Origin: Agrobacterium sp. a22-2
GTDB lineage: Bacteria > Pseudomonadota > Alphaproteobacteria > Rhizobiales > Rhizobiaceae
Assembly (NCBI RefSeq): GCF_012276985.1
Contig: NZ_JAAXMM010000009.1
Coordinates: 124,001-188,000 of the forward strand
Length of the DNA stretch: 64,000 nt
Reading direction: 5' to 3'
Part shown: positions 30,912 through 41,211 of the stretch, piece by piece
Layout of the letters: each line of letters opens with the position of its first letter
Position numbering within the stretch: the stretch's first letter is position 1
Notes under the pieces: model-generated
Database searches by the model: none
What the model saw: only the letters and a program-made list of their open reading frames with translations
Told to the model about the DNA's origin: nothing
Program-made: the position numbers and the translations under genes

Positions 30912-33619
30912 CAAGCGCCCGCCTTGGCCGCGTTGCGGTGCCGGCGGTCGAGCCATTTGTCCACTTCGCTGACGAGCAGCACCGAAGAGGCGGCCAGCAG
31001 AAACAGCAGCCATTCGTACAGGCTGATCGGCGCGATCCCCAGCAGTCTGTTCAGTCCCGGCACATACATGGCGCCGATATGCAGCGCCTGGGCACCGATG
31101 ATGCTGAACAGCAGGTAGGGATTGGACGACAGTCTCTGGCGGAAGACCGAGCGCCGCTCCGAGCGGCTATTGAGGCACTGGAAGTTTTCAAACAGCACGA
31201 AGAGGAGCAGCAGCAGGTTGCTGACCGCAAATGCCGAGACGCCCTGCGAGCTTAGCCAGTAGAACAGTGCGAAACCGCCGCCGCCCATCATCACGGTGGC
31301 CGTCACGATCCGCCGCAACATCAAGCGGTCGAAGATCGGCTCGCCGGGGCGCCGCACCGGCTGCAGCAGCTCGTCGCCCTCGGCAGGTTCGGTCACCAGC
31401 GCCACGTCCTGCACGCCGTTGGTGACGAGGTTGAGCCACAGAAGCTGCACGGCGGTCATCGGCATCGGCGTACCGGCGATCATGGCCAGGACGAACAGCA
31501 GCACCTCGGCCGCCCCTGTCGAAACCAGCATGAAAATGACCTTGCGGATATTGTTATAGGCAACCCGCCCCTCGCGGATACCGGCAACGATCGAGGCGAA
31601 ATTATCGTCCGTCAGGATGATGTCGGCACTTTCCTTGGCGACATCGGTGCCCTTGCACCCCATCGCCACGCCGACATGGGCATGCTTCAGGGCGGGCGAA
31701 TCGTTGACGCCGTCGCCGGTGACGGCCACATAATGGCCGTTGCGGGCGAGCGATCGGACGATCGACAGTTTCTGCTCCGGCTTGACCCGTGCAAAAACCC
31801 GCACATGGCGCGTCAGCTCGTCCAGCACCGTGTCGCCGGCTGCGCTTGCCTCGGCGACGTGCTCGCCGCTGGCGACATCGCCGTCGCCAAACATCAGGCC
31901 GGCCTGGCGGGCGATCACGGCCGCGGTTTTCGGGTCGTCGCCGGTGATGACGGCCACGTCGATGCCGGCGCTGCGGCAGGCAGCCAGGGCAGCCGGCACT
32001 TCCGGACGGATGGGATCCTGCATGCCGGCAAGGCCCAGGAAATTGAGGTCGATGAGCACGCGGCCGTCATAGGCAAGGTCGCCGGAACGGGCAATCCGGC
32101 CCTCGGCAAAGGCCAGCACCCGCAGGCCCTCGCTGGCCATGGCGTCGATCTGGGCACGTAGAAGATGCTGGTCGAGGGACACGGGTCGGTCGGCGACCTG
32201 CATGGTCTCGCACATCGCCATCAGCATATCCGGCGCGCCCTTGACGAAGACCCGCAACGCATCCTGCGCATGGTGGAAGGAGGCGGCATATTTCTGCTCG
32301 GGCTCGTAGGGAATGCGGCTGTGCAGCGGGAAGTCTTCCAGCAGCTGCGTCCGCGTGACGCCACCCTTGTGGGCTGCTGCCAGCAAAGCAATGTCCACCG
32401 TGTCGCCCATCGGCTCGAACGTGTCATTGCCGCCCGTCAGTTGAGCCTCATTCGGCAGACTCGCCGCCGTCAGCAGACGAGTGACGGCCGCATTCGGCAC
32501 CTCGTGGACACCGTCATGGCTGCGAATACCGCCGGCGACCGGATCCGTGCCGGTGTCGAGCAGCCAATGGGTGCCGTCGGGCAGCCGGATATCGGTCACC
32601 GTCAACTCGTTGAGGGTCAGGGTGCCCGTCTTGTCCGTGGCAATCATCGTGCACGATCCGAGCGCCTCGACCGCCGGCAGGTTGCGCACGATGACATTGG
32701 CGCCGGCCATGCGCCGCATGCTGATCGCCAGCGCCACGGTGATGGCAATCGGCAGGCCTTCGGGAATGGCGCTGACGGCAAGGCCGATCGACATGGTCAA
32801 AAGGTCGCCGAGCGCCATCTGCCGCAACAGTCCGACCGCCACCAAAAAGATGATGGCGACACCCACCGCAATGGCGATCAGCCGGGTGAAACCTTCCATG
32901 CGGATCATCAGCGGCGGCTTGGCGATTGATCGTTCCTGGATCGCGCCGGCGATGCGCCCGAGTTCGGTCTGGCTGCCGGTGGCGGTGACAATGCCGCGCG
33001 CCCTGCCCCGCGTGACGATGGTTCCGGCAAAGACCATGTCACCATCCGTCTTGGCAACCGGCCGGGATTCACCGGTATGGGCCGCTTCGTCGCTTTGCAG
33101 GCCCTCGACCTCCCGGAGTTTGATATCGGCCGGCACGCGCTCGCCGGATTCAAGCATCACCAGATCACCCGGCACGAGGTCGGCCGCATCGATCATCCGG
33201 CGCATTCCGTCGCGCACCACCGTGGCATGAGGCTGTTCCAGGGCGCGCAGCGCATCGGCGGACTTTCCGGCGGAATATTCCTGGATGGCGCCGACAATGC
33301 CGTTGATGATCAGCACTACGGCGATGAACAGGGCATCGGTGATTTCGCTCAGCACCATCGACAGGGCCGCCGAGGCCATCAGGATATAGATCAGCGGACT
33401 GAGAAACTGCAGCGCCAGGACCTTCAGGAAGGTCGGCGGCGGAACGACCGGAAGACGGTTCGGCCCGAAATGCTGCAATGCTGTCTCTGCCTGACCGGAC
33501 GTCAACCCGCTCGCTGCTGGCGAAACGGTCTTGCCATCGAGATTTTCCACGCAATCATCCTTAAGCTGGTCACAGGCAGTGTGCGGCGCACTATAGGAGG
33601 CAACCCGGCGGCGAGACAT
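30911..33619 (-). CDS. Cation-transporting P-type ATPase (P2-like)
   Basis: A 902-residue ion pump of the inner membrane. It has the actuator motif HTGES (about residue 190), the PEGLP motif in membrane helix 4, the phosphorylated Asp in DKTGTLT, the nucleotide-domain KGAPDML, and the hinge TGDGVNDSPALK. About ten hydrophobic helices are visible. The sixth-helix motif LLWLNLVTNGVQDVAL is typical of a bacterial cation-pump subgroup, with Asn where the calcium pump has Asp. The ion cannot be told from the sequence (calcium, magnesium or a monovalent cation are candidates). It stands alone between gltA and ppiD, and the start at 33619 is not certain. Confidence 0.88.
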   Translation of the reverse strand: MSRRRVASYSAPHTACDQLKDDCVENLDGKTVSPAASGLTSGQAETALQHFGPNRLPVVPPPTFLKVLALQFLSPLIYILMASAALSMVLSEITDALFIAVVLIINGIVGAIQEYSAGKSADALRALEQPHATVVRDGMRRMIDAADLVPGDLVMLESGERVPADIKLREVEGLQSDEAAHTGESRPVAKTDGDMVFAGTIVTRGRARGIVTATGSQTELGRIAGAIQERSIAKPPLMIRMEGFTRLIAIAVGVAIIFLVAVGLLRQMALGDLLTMSIGLAVSAIPEGLPIAITVALAISMRRMAGANVIVRNLPAVEALGSCTMIATDKTGTLTLNELTVTDIRLPDGTHWLLDTGTDPVAGGIRSHDGVHEVPNAAVTRLLTAASLPNEAQLTGGNDTFEPMGDTVDIALLAAAHKGGVTRTQLLEDFPLHSRIPYEPEQKYAASFHHAQDALRVFVKGAPDMLMAMCETMQVADRPVSLDQHLLRAQIDAMASEGLRVLAFAEGRIARSGDLAYDGRVLIDLNFLGLAGMQDPIRPEVPAALAACRSAGIDVAVITGDDPKTAAVIARQAGLMFGDGDVASGEHVAEASAAGDTVLDELTRHVRVFARVKPEQKLSIVRSLARNGHYVAVTGDGVNDSPALKHAHVGVAMGCKGTDVAKESADIILTDDNFASIVAGIREGRVAYNNIRKVIFMLVSTGAAEVLLFVLAMIAGTPMPMTAVQLLWLNLVTNGVQDVALVTEPAEGDELLQPVRRPGEPIFDRLMLRRIVTATVMMGGGGFALFYWLSSQGVSAFAVSNLLLLLFVLFENFQCLNSRSERRSVFRQRLSSNPYLLFSIIGAQALHIGAMYVPGLNRLLGIAPISLYEWLLFLLAASSVLLVSEVDKWLDRRHRNAAKAGA

Positions 33620-33820
33620 TGATATTTGTCAACCGACGCGGACCTCGCTCCACCGTTGCCGCGCCGGTTGTGGCGACAAGGAGACCCGAAAGCCCGCCTC
33701 GATCATGTTCGTCCCATCCGCTTTTCACCAAACACGCCTTCATTTCCGTGACAGTTTGATTTAAGGAACGTCAACTGCTTCGCAGGCTTGCGAAGATCAT
33801 TCATTGAGGTTTGCGTTCCG

Positions 33821-35713
33821 ATGCTCGAATTACTGAGAAAAGCTTCACGTACCTGGTTTGCCAAGGGCCTTCTGCTGCTGCTTGTCGGGTCCTTCGGCAT
33901 CTGGGGTGTTTCGAGCTCCCTCATTGGCGACAATTCCGATGCCGTCATTACCGTCGGCGACCAGACGATCTCCACCAACGAGTTCAGGCTGGCCTATCAA
34001 CGGCAGATGTCCGATCTCAGCCGCCGGTTCGGAACCCAGCTGACCACCGAGCAGGCGCGGGCATTGGGCATCGATACGCAGGTCTATGCCCAGCTCGCCG
34101 CCGGTGCGGCACTGGACCAGCTCTCCGAAGAGATGCGCCTTGGCCTTTCCAAGGACAGGCTGGCTGGCCTGATCGCCGATGACCCGGCCTTCCGCAACGA
34201 GAGCACCGGCCAGTTCGACCGTCAGCTGTTTGCCTCCCGCCTGCGCAATTCGGGACTGCGCGAGGAAGACTATATTCTCGAGCGTTCAAAGGTTGCCGTG
34301 CGCAGCCAGATCGTCGAGGCGACCTCGGACGGCTTTACGCCGCCGCAGACGCTGGTCGATGCCCTGCGGCAGTACCGCAACGAAAGCCGCACCATCGACT
34401 ATCTGCTGCTGACCAGCGCCAATATCGACCCGATCAAGGCGCCGGACGAGGCGACGCTCGCCGCCTGGTTCGAAACGGTCAAGGCCGGCTACCGGGCGCC
34501 GGAATACCGCGCCTTTTCCTATGTCAAACTCCAGCCCGCCGATCTTGCCGATCCGGCCAGCATTTCCGACGAGGTGGCGCGGCAGGACTACGAGGCCCGC
34601 AAGGCGCGATACGAAATCGCCGGTACACGGACGATCGAGCAGCTGACCTTCGAGAACCGCGAAATGGCCGAGGCCGCCGTGGAAGCGATGAAGGAAGGCA
34701 CAACGTTCGACCAGCTGGTTGCCGATCAGGGCAAGACCGCCACCGACGTGCTGATCGGTGACTTCACCAAGGACAAGGTTCCCGATCCGGCGCTCGCCGA
34801 GGCGGCCTTCGCCATCGAGAAGGAAGGGGCAACGTCGCCGGTCATCGACGGCTCGTTCGGGCCTGTCGTGCTGCGCGTTTCCAATATCAAGCCGGGCCGT
34901 ACCCAGAGCTTCGAGGAAGTCAAGGACCAGATCCGCGAGAGCCTGGCCACCGCGGCCGCGATCGAGGACATCACCACTGCCCATGACCGGTTCGAAGACC
35001 TGCGCGCCTCCGGCTCGTCGCTTGAGGACGCCGCCAAGGAACTGAACCTCAAGCCGGTGATCGTCGACGCCATCGACCGCCAGGGCCTCGACAAGTCCGA
35101 GAAGGAGATTGCCGGCATTCCGGAAAAGCAGGCGCTGATTGCCGAAGTCTTCCAGACCGAAGTCGGCGTCGAAGCCCTGCCGCTGTCGATCGGCAACGAC
35201 GGCTATGTCTGGTTCGAGGTGCGCGACATCGTTGCCGAACGCGATCGCCCGCTTTCCGAAGTGCGTGAAAAGGCTGTCGCCGACTGGACCGCCGAACAGC
35301 AGAAGATCGCGCTCGGCGCCAAGGTCGAGAGCCTCAAGGAACGGGCCGAACAGGGCGCGACCCTTGCCGACATCGCCGCGGAACTGGCCATTTCGGTGGA
35401 GAACAAGTCCGGCTTGCGCCGCAGCAGCGAGGACGCTGTTCTGGGTGCGGCCGCGGTCGCTGCCGCCTTTACCGGCCCGGTCGGAACGTTCGGCTCGGCA
35501 CCCGGCAACGATCCGGACACGCAGATCCTTTTGAAGGTGACCGAGATCAATAGCCAGCCGACCACCAATGCGCTGGATGACCAGGAGCAGCAGCTGACGG
35601 CCACGGCCAAGGCTGCCGGCGACGACATTCTCGACCAGATGGTCAACCAGTTGCAGGCGGACTACGGTGTCAGGGTCAATCAGGCGCTGGCCGAACAGGC
35701 CATGGTTCGCTGA
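33821..35713 (+). CDS. ppiD: PpiD/SurA-type periplasmic peptidyl-prolyl isomerase
   Basis: Membrane-anchored folding helper of 630 residues, starting MLELLRKASRTWFAKGLLLLL. The ATG at 33821 is preferred over one 11 codons upstream. A single membrane helix at about residues 14-35 holds it to the inner membrane. A SurA-N-like chaperone domain follows (residues 45-200), then a parvulin rotamase domain at about residues 240-360 (AAFAIEKEGATSPVIDGSFGPVVLRVSNIKPG, abbreviated), and a second chaperone half. It clients outer-membrane and periplasmic proteins. It is 30 bases upstream of trpD, so it leads the ppiD-trpD-trpC-moaC-moeA run. Confidence 0.92.
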   Translation: MLELLRKASRTWFAKGLLLLLVGSFGIWGVSSSLIGDNSDAVITVGDQTISTNEFRLAYQRQMSDLSRRFGTQLTTEQARALGIDTQVYAQLAAGAALDQLSEEMRLGLSKDRLAGLIADDPAFRNESTGQFDRQLFASRLRNSGLREEDYILERSKVAVRSQIVEATSDGFTPPQTLVDALRQYRNESRTIDYLLLTSANIDPIKAPDEATLAAWFETVKAGYRAPEYRAFSYVKLQPADLADPASISDEVARQDYEARKARYEIAGTRTIEQLTFENREMAEAAVEAMKEGTTFDQLVADQGKTATDVLIGDFTKDKVPDPALAEAAFAIEKEGATSPVIDGSFGPVVLRVSNIKPGRTQSFEEVKDQIRESLATAAAIEDITTAHDRFEDLRASGSSLEDAAKELNLKPVIVDAIDRQGLDKSEKEIAGIPEKQALIAEVFQTEVGVEALPLSIGNDGYVWFEVRDIVAERDRPLSEVREKAVADWTAEQQKIALGAKVESLKERAEQGATLADIAAELAISVENKSGLRRSSEDAVLGAAAVAAAFTGPVGTFGSAPGNDPDTQILLKVTEINSQPTTNALDDQEQQLTATAKAAGDDILDQMVNQLQADYGVRVNQALAEQAMVR

Positions 35714-35743
35714 TCGACGCGAGTATTTGGGGGGACGCAGCTG

Positions 35744-36760
35744 ATGTCGGGGCTCAAGCCATTTATCGCCAAGGTGGCCAATCGAGACGCGCTGTCGCGG
35801 GCCGAGGCCAGCGAGGCATTTGAAATCCTGATGTCCGGCGAGGCGACCCCGGCGCAGATCGGCGGCTTTCTGATGGCGCTGCGGGTTCGCGGCGAGACGG
35901 TCGGCGAGATTGCCGGCGCCGTCAGCGTCATGCGCGCCAAGATGCTGCCCGTCGATGCGCCGTCCAACGCCATCGACATTGTCGGGACCGGCGGCGACGG
36001 AACGGGAACCTATAATATCTCAACGCTTGCCGCGTTGATCGTGGCGGGCACCGGCCTGCCGGTCGCCAAGCACGGTAACCGGGCCTTGAGTTCGAAATCG
36101 GGGGCGGCCGACAGCCTGTCGGCGCTGGGCGTCAAGCTCGATATCGATCCGGCCGGCATTGCGCGCTGCATTTCTAAGGCCGGCATCGGCTTCATGTTTG
36201 CGCAGCTGCACCATTCGGCCATGCGCCATGTCGGGCCGGCCCGCGTCGAGCTGGGCACGCGCACCATTTTCAATCTGCTCGGACCGCTCTCCAATCCGGC
36301 CGGCGTGCGGCAGCAATTGCTGGGTGTCTTCTCGCCCGACTGGGTGATGCCGCTTGCCGAAGTGCTGCGCGACCTCGGCTCGACAAGCGCCTGGGTGGTG
36401 CATGGCAATGGTCTTGACGAGATCACCACCACGGGCATGACCCAGGTGGCGGCCCTGGAGAATGGCCAAATCCGCACGTTCGAACTGCAACCGTCGGACT
36501 TCGGCGTCGAAACGGTGGATCTGGCGGCGCTGAAGGGCGGCGACGGCGTAGAGAATGCGGCAGCCCTGACCGCCGTGCTGAACGGCGCCAAAAACGCCTA
36601 TCGCGATATTGCACTTTGCAACGCCGCCGCAGCCCTGGTCATTGCCGGAAAGGCGTCAACCGTGCGCGACGGCATGGCGATTGCCACGCAGTCGCTCGAC
36701 AGCGGCGCAACGGCGACGGCGCTTGAAAAACTCGTGGCTGTTTCCAACGCCAGCAATTGA
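35744..36760 (+). CDS. trpD: Anthranilate phosphoribosyltransferase
   Basis: Second step of tryptophan synthesis, adding phosphoribosyl to anthranilate; 338 residues, the usual length. The phosphate-binding motif is [17 protein letters not shown] (about residues 77-93). It is followed by [21 protein letters not shown], abbreviated [12 protein letters not shown], the metal/PRPP region, and [11 protein letters not shown]. The start ATG has GGGGGA a few bases upstream. It precedes trpC by 15 bases in the ppiD-trpD-trpC-moaC-moeA operon. Confidence 0.97.
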   Translation: MSGLKPFIAKVANRDALSRAEASEAFEILMSGEATPAQIGGFLMALRVRGETVGEIAGAVSVMRAKMLPVDAPSNAIDIVGTGGDGTGTYNISTLAALIVAGTGLPVAKHGNRALSSKSGAADSLSALGVKLDIDPAGIARCISKAGIGFMFAQLHHSAMRHVGPARVELGTRTIFNLLGPLSNPAGVRQQLLGVFSPDWVMPLAEVLRDLGSTSAWVVHGNGLDEITTTGMTQVAALENGQIRTFELQPSDFGVETVDLAALKGGDGVENAAALTAVLNGAKNAYRDIALCNAAAALVIAGKASTVRDGMAIATQSLDSGATATALEKLVAVSNASN

Positions 36761-36775
36761 GGTTAGGTTCTAGGC

Positions 36776-37591
36776 ATGACCGATATCCTGAAGCGGATCG
36801 AAGAGTACAAGCGCGACGAGATCGCCGCCGCGAAGCTGGCGCGTCCGCTGGCCGAGTTGAAGGCCATGGCTGCCGACCAGGACGCGCCGCGCGGCTTCTA
36901 TGCGGCGCTGATGGCCCGCCAGGCCGCCGGGCAGTTCGGTCTGATCGCCGAGATCAAGAAGGCCAGCCCGTCAAAAGGCCTGATTCGGCCGGATTTCGAT
37001 CCGCCGGCGCTGGCGCGCGCCTATGAGGCGGGAGGCGCCACCTGTCTTTCCATTCTGACCGATGGCCCGAGCTTTCAAGGCGCGCCGGAATTTCTACAGG
37101 CGGCACGGGCTGCCTGCACGCTGCCGACGCTGCGCAAGGACTTCATGTTCGACACCTATCAGGTGTATGAGGCCCGCGCCTGGGGCGCCGATTGCATCCT
37201 GTTGATCATGGCCTCGCTATCCGACAGTGACGCGGCACGGCTGGAGCAGGAAGCCATGGGCCTCGGCATGGACGTGTTGATCGAGGTGCATGACGAAGAA
37301 GAGACCGAACGCGCCCTGAAACTCACCTCGCCGATGATCGGCGTCAACAATCGCAATCTGCGGACGTTTGAGGTCAGCCTTTCCGTCAGCGAGCGTCTGG
37401 CGCCACTGGTGTCGAGCGACCGCCTGCTGGTCGGCGAAAGCGGCATCTTCACCCATGCGGACTGCCTGCGCATGAAGGAAAGCGGCATTACCACCTTCCT
37501 GGTCGGCGAAAGCCTGATGCGCCGGGACGATGTGACCCAGGCGACGATCGAACTGCTGACCGGCACCGCTGGCACCCTGGCGGCCGAATGA
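36776..37591 (+). CDS. trpC: Indole-3-glycerol phosphate synthase
   Basis: Closes the indole ring from carboxyphenylamino-deoxyribulose phosphate; a 271-residue TIM barrel. The catalytic and binding residues are in [13 protein letters not shown] (active Lys), [23 protein letters not shown] (second Lys), [10 protein letters not shown], and [11 protein letters not shown]. It follows trpD directly and shares its last four bases with the moaC start (ATGA), so translation is coupled. This trpDC-moaC-moeA order is, as I recall, standard in rhizobia. Confidence 0.97.
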   Translation: MTDILKRIEEYKRDEIAAAKLARPLAELKAMAADQDAPRGFYAALMARQAAGQFGLIAEIKKASPSKGLIRPDFDPPALARAYEAGGATCLSILTDGPSFQGAPEFLQAARAACTLPTLRKDFMFDTYQVYEARAWGADCILLIMASLSDSDAARLEQEAMGLGMDVLIEVHDEEETERALKLTSPMIGVNNRNLRTFEVSLSVSERLAPLVSSDRLLVGESGIFTHADCLRMKESGITTFLVGESLMRRDDVTQATIELLTGTAGTLAAE

Positions 37592-38076
37592 CCGGCCTCA
37601 CCCATATCGGCGCCTCCGGCGAAGCCCATATGGTCGACGTCGCCGACAAGGCCGAGACAGTTCGCGTGGCGGTGGCCGAGGGCCATATCCGGATGGCGGC
37701 ATCGACATTGGCACTGATCCGCGAGGGTAATGCCAAGAAGGGCGATGTCATCGGCACGGCGCGCATTGCCGGTATCATGGCCGCCAAACAGACATCGAAC
37801 CTCATTCCGCTCTGCCATCCGCTGATGCTCAGCAAGATCACCGTCGATATCGAGGACGATGCCACCCTGCCCGGCCTGCGCGTCACGGCAACCGTCAAGC
37901 TGACCGGCAAGACGGGCGTCGAGATGGAGGCGCTGACGGCGGTGTCGATCACCTGCCTGACGATCTACGACATGGCCAAGGCTGCCGACAAATCCATGGA
38001 GATCGGCGGTATCCGGCTGATGGAAAAGACCGGTGGAAAATCTGGCCCCTATCGCCGTCCGGAGGCCGCTCCGTGA
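37588..38076 (+). CDS. moaC: Cyclic pyranopterin monophosphate synthase MoaC
   Basis: Acts early in molybdenum cofactor synthesis, turning the MoaA product into cyclic pyranopterin monophosphate; 162 residues. Family blocks are [15 protein letters not shown], the catalytic region [27 protein letters not shown] and [11 protein letters not shown], with the active-site lysine/aspartate in [10 protein letters not shown]. It overlaps trpC by four bases and moeA by four bases (GTGA). No moaA is in the window. Confidence 0.97.
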   Translation: MTGLTHIGASGEAHMVDVADKAETVRVAVAEGHIRMAASTLALIREGNAKKGDVIGTARIAGIMAAKQTSNLIPLCHPLMLSKITVDIEDDATLPGLRVTATVKLTGKTGVEMEALTAVSITCLTIYDMAKAADKSMEIGGIRLMEKTGGKSGPYRRPEAAP

Positions 38077-39299
38077 GCCTGCTGACGGTCGCCGAGGCGC
38101 AAGGCCGCCTGCTGGACGGCGTGACCCCGATTGCCGCCAGCGAGACCGTCGGCCTGCACAATGCCGACGGACGGGTGCTGTGCGGCGCCATTGCAGCCAG
38201 GCTGACCCAGCCGCCCTTCGACGCCTCGGCCATGGACGGCTATGCCCTGCGGGGTGCCGATGCGCCGCAGCCCGGCGCCATTCTGACGGTGATCGGAGAA
38301 TCAGCGGCCGGACATGGCTTTTCCGGCTCGGTCGGACCCGGCGAGACCGTGCGGATCTTTACCGGCGCGCCCATGCCGGAGGGCGCCGATACGGTGCTGA
38401 TCCAGGAGGATGCCGAACGGCTGGACGACGGTCGCCGCATCAAGACGACCTTTCCCATCACCATCGGCCGGCATGTGCGGCCGCGCGGGCAGGACTTTCT
38501 TCAGGGCGAAGCCGTGCTTGCCGATGGCACGCCGCTGGATTTCGCCCGCCTGACACTGATCGCTGCGATGAACCATGCCGAGATTACCGTCTACCGCAAG
38601 CCGCTGGTGGCCCTTATCGCCACGGGCGACGAACTGGTCCGACCGGGCACGGTTCCCGGTCCCAGCCAGATCGTCGGCTCCAATACGTTCGGGATTGCAG
38701 CGCTTGCCCGTCAGAATGGCGCCGACGTGCTTGACCTTGGAATCGTGCCGGACCAGCCGCAAGCCATCGCCGACGCCATCGAGCAAGCCCGGCTTGCCAA
38801 GGCCGACATTCTGGTAACGCTCGGCGGCGCCTCTGTCGGAGATCACGACCTGGTGCAGTCGACGCTGATCGCCTGCGGCATGCAGCTCGATTTCTGGAAG
38901 ATCGCCATGCGCCCGGGCAAGCCGCTGATGGTCGGCTCGCTGGGCGACATGCGCGTGCTGGGGCTGCCGGGAAATCCGGTGTCCAGCATGGTCTGTGCGT
39001 TGCTGTTTCTCGAACCGCTGCTCGGCCGGATGACGCGTCTCACGCCTTTCCGGCGCGATGCAATGGCCATCACGGCAACGCCGCTTGCCGCCAACGACAA
39101 GCGGCAGGACTATCTGCGCGCCCGGCTTGGGCGCGATGAAGCCGGCGCGCTGATTGTCACCAGCTACGGCAAGCAGGATTCATCGATGATGAAGATCTTT
39201 GCGCAGTCCGACTGCCTGATCGTGCGACCACCCGATGGGGAACTCGTCGAGATCGGCGCTGCCGTTCCGGTCATGCTGCTGAGGCCGTTCGTCGGCTGA
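38073..39299 (+). CDS. moeA: Molybdopterin molybdenumtransferase MoeA
   Basis: Inserts molybdate into adenylated molybdopterin, finishing the basic molybdenum cofactor; 408 residues. The start is GTG, overlapping the moaC stop by four bases. Conserved blocks are [38 protein letters not shown] (abbreviated), [27 protein letters not shown], and [25 protein letters not shown] (abbreviated). It is the last gene of its operon. A 7-base-arm hairpin follows at 39331. Confidence 0.96.
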   Translation: MSLLTVAEAQGRLLDGVTPIAASETVGLHNADGRVLCGAIAARLTQPPFDASAMDGYALRGADAPQPGAILTVIGESAAGHGFSGSVGPGETVRIFTGAPMPEGADTVLIQEDAERLDDGRRIKTTFPITIGRHVRPRGQDFLQGEAVLADGTPLDFARLTLIAAMNHAEITVYRKPLVALIATGDELVRPGTVPGPSQIVGSNTFGIAALARQNGADVLDLGIVPDQPQAIADAIEQARLAKADILVTLGGASVGDHDLVQSTLIACGMQLDFWKIAMRPGKPLMVGSLGDMRVLGLPGNPVSSMVCALLFLEPLLGRMTRLTPFRRDAMAITATPLAANDKRQDYLRARLGRDEAGALIVTSYGKQDSSMMKIFAQSDCLIVRPPDGELVEIGAAVPVMLLRPFVG

Positions 39300-39330
39300 A
39301 CGACCCATTCCAGTCCGCACTCACGCCTCG

Positions 39331-39348
39331 GCCAACCCTGCGGTTGGC
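39331..39348. terminator. Hairpin between moeA and the DUF2735 gene
   Basis: Perfect arms GCCAACC (39331-39337) and GGTTGGC (39342-39348) with a four-base loop lie between the convergent stops of moeA (39299) and the DUF2735 gene (39367). The T-run is weak on both strands, so it is at best a marginal bidirectional terminator. Confidence 0.45.
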
Positions 39349-39366
39349 GTCCGGTTGTGGATGGCG

Positions 39367-39564
39367 TCAGGACTTGGTCGTCTTGTCGGCGTCGCGAATG
39401 GCCTCTTCATGATACCAGCTTCCGCCCGACGCCGCGTCGCAACGCGTCATCGAAGCGGCGTCGCCCGCCGTGCGTTCGAGGGCCTGAAGATCCCGGAACG
39501 CCTTGCGGGCGATCTGCGGGAACTGGTAAATCTTTGCCGTTTCGCGATGGAAACTCATCGTCAT
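39367..39564 (-). CDS. DUF2735-family small protein
   Basis: A 65-residue protein starting at the ATG ending at 39564 (MTMSFHRETAKIYQFPQIAR), with GGAG eight bases upstream. The open frame extends 16 codons further upstream without support. The SFHRETAKIYQFP opening is the marker of the DUF2735 family, small rhizobial proteins of unknown function. The gene is divergent from glnII, and I recall the family being a frequent glnII neighbour, so a role in nitrogen metabolism is possible but only inferred. Confidence 0.78.
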   Translation of the reverse strand: MTMSFHRETAKIYQFPQIARKAFRDLQALERTAGDAASMTRCDAASGGSWYHEEAIRDADKTTKS

Positions 39565-40084
39565 TGGGGCGTCTCCTTCTAAAAGCAATGCTACCCTGAA
39601 TATCTTTTTCAACTCCTAATATAGCAGACCTGTATATCGATTGCATCATCTGCCTAAAAATAAATCATCAATTGCCCATTTATTATGCACCATCGCTATG
39701 TGCCGTTTTGCCGAACGCGGAGAGAACGGAATTCTGCGCCTCAGGCACCATTTTGGGCAAATTTGCCGGCCGCTTAAAAAATGACGAGCCTTTTTTGATG
39801 ATTTTCGTGAGAAAACCGTCCGCAATCGGCCAGAATCCGCCGTTCTGCCGATGTTTTTGCAATATCAGCGGACTCGCAGATAGGTGTCGCCAGGGCTCGA
39901 CAATGACGACTTTCGACACTTGATTCGCGTGACTCCCAATCTTCCTGAAGTTTTTTCGACACAACCGGTCCGTTTGGCACGTCAAATGCAAGGGACTTCG
40001 CGGATGTTGACGGGTGGGATTTGACCGCGGTGCTGGCCGAACGACCTCCCTCACTTCGCATCACTAACCCATGAGAGGTTCGCA
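39565..40084 (+). promoter_or_regulatory. Divergent regulatory region between the DUF2735 gene and glnII
   Basis: This 520-base non-coding stretch separates the DUF2735 gene from glnII. It contains the glnII sigma-54 promoter at 39975-39990. It also contains two partial NtrC-type elements, GCAC-N9-GTGC at 39687-39703 and GCACCATTTTGGGC at 39745-39758. Both deviate from the usual symmetric NtrC site, so they are only candidates. The area near 39600-39690 is AT-rich. Short open frames in it have no family features and I treat them as chance. Confidence 0.5.
39975..39990 (+). promoter_or_regulatory. Sigma-54 promoter of glnII
   Basis: The sequence TGGCACGTCAAATGCA matches the -24/-12 consensus TGGCACG-N4-TTGCW, with the GG and GC dinucleotides correctly spaced and one mismatch (A for T in the -12 element). 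It lies 94 bases before the glnII ATG. Rhizobial glnII genes are known to depend on RpoN and NtrC, which fits. Confidence 0.82.
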
Positions 40085-41122
40085 ATGACAAAATACAAGC
40101 TCGAGTATATTTGGCTCGACGGGTACACTCCGGTACCAAATCTCCGCGGCAAGACACAGGTCAAGGAATTCGAGACGTTCCCGACGCTCGAACAGCTCCC
40201 GCTCTGGGGCTTTGACGGCAGCTCGACCATGCAGGCCGAAGGCCGCAGCTCTGACTGCGTGCTGAAGCCTGTTGCCGTTTACCCGGATCCGGCTCGTACC
40301 AATGGCGTTCTTGTCATGTGCGAAGTCATGATGCCCGATGGCGTCACCCCGCATCCGACCAACAGCCGCGCAACCATTCTCGACGACGAAGGCACCTGGT
40401 TCGGTTTCGAACAGGAATACTTCTTCTACGAAGACGGTCGCCCGCTCGGCTTCCCGGAACACGGCTTCCCGGCTCCGCAGGGCCCGTATTACACCGGCGT
40501 CGGCTACAAGAACGTCGGCAGCGTTGCTCGCGAAATCGTCGAAGAACATCTCGACCTGTGCCTGGCCGCCGGCATCAACCATGAAGGCATCAATGCCGAA
40601 GTGGCCAAGGGCCAGTGGGAATTCCAGGTCTTCGGCAAGGGCTCCAAGAAGGCCGCCGACGAAATCTGGATGGCTCGTTACCTCCTGCAGCGCCTGACGG
40701 AAAAGTATGGCATCGACATCGAGTATCACTGCAAGCCGCTCGGCGACACCGACTGGAACGGTTCGGGCATGCATTGCAACTTCTCGACCCAGTACATGCG
40801 CGAAGTGGGCGGCAAGGAATATTTCGAAGCGCTGATGGCAGCCTTTGAAAAGAACCGCGAAGAGCACATCGCCGTTTACGGTCCGGACAACCACATGCGC
40901 CTGACCGGCAAGCACGAGACCGCCTCGATCCACAGCTTCTCCTATGGCGTGGCCGACCGTGGCGCCTCGATCCGCGTTCCGCACTCGTTCGTCAACAACG
41001 GCTATCGCGGCTATCTCGAAGATCGCCGCCCGAACAGCCAGGGCGACCCTTACCAGATCGCTTCGCAGGTCCTGAAGACCATTGCCGAAGTTCCGCTCGG
41101 CAAGGCCGCTGCTGCCGCCTAA
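40085..41122 (+). CDS. glnII: Glutamine synthetase type II
   Basis: ATP-dependent ammonia assimilation into glutamine, by the eukaryote-like GSII found in rhizobia; 345 residues, the usual length. The start MTKYKLEYIWLDGY is typical. Markers are LWGFDGSSTMQAEG in the N-terminal beta-grasp domain, WFGFEQEYFFYE with metal ligands, GPYYTGVG, NGSGMHCNFST, GKHETASIHSFSYGVADRG (abbreviated) and FVNNGYRGYLEDRRPNS (abbreviated), which contribute the substrate loops. GSII lacks the adenylylation site of GSI, so control is mainly transcriptional through the sigma-54 promoter at 39975. A strong terminator follows. Confidence 0.97.
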   Translation: MTKYKLEYIWLDGYTPVPNLRGKTQVKEFETFPTLEQLPLWGFDGSSTMQAEGRSSDCVLKPVAVYPDPARTNGVLVMCEVMMPDGVTPHPTNSRATILDDEGTWFGFEQEYFFYEDGRPLGFPEHGFPAPQGPYYTGVGYKNVGSVAREIVEEHLDLCLAAGINHEGINAEVAKGQWEFQVFGKGSKKAADEIWMARYLLQRLTEKYGIDIEYHCKPLGDTDWNGSGMHCNFSTQYMREVGGKEYFEALMAAFEKNREEHIAVYGPDNHMRLTGKHETASIHSFSYGVADRGASIRVPHSFVNNGYRGYLEDRRPNSQGDPYQIASQVLKTIAEVPLGKAAAAA

Positions 41123-41145
41123 TCGGCGCCTGCAGTCACACTTGA

Positions 41146-41182
41146 AAGGCGACGGCTTGCAAACAGGCCGTCGCCTTTTTGT
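41146..41182 (+). terminator. Intrinsic terminator after glnII
   Basis: Arms GGCGACGGC (41148-41156) and GCCGTCGCC (41167-41175), extended by AA/TT, are followed by five T at 41176-41180. It starts 26 bases after the glnII stop. Confidence 0.9.
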
Positions 41183-41211
41183 TTGTCCCTGCCCTGTCTC
41201 TACAACCACGC

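Noticed and set aside
39672..40054. Small open frames on both strands in the glnII upstream region
   Set aside because: No family likeness, no ribosome-binding sites of note, and the stretch is better explained as the glnII control region.
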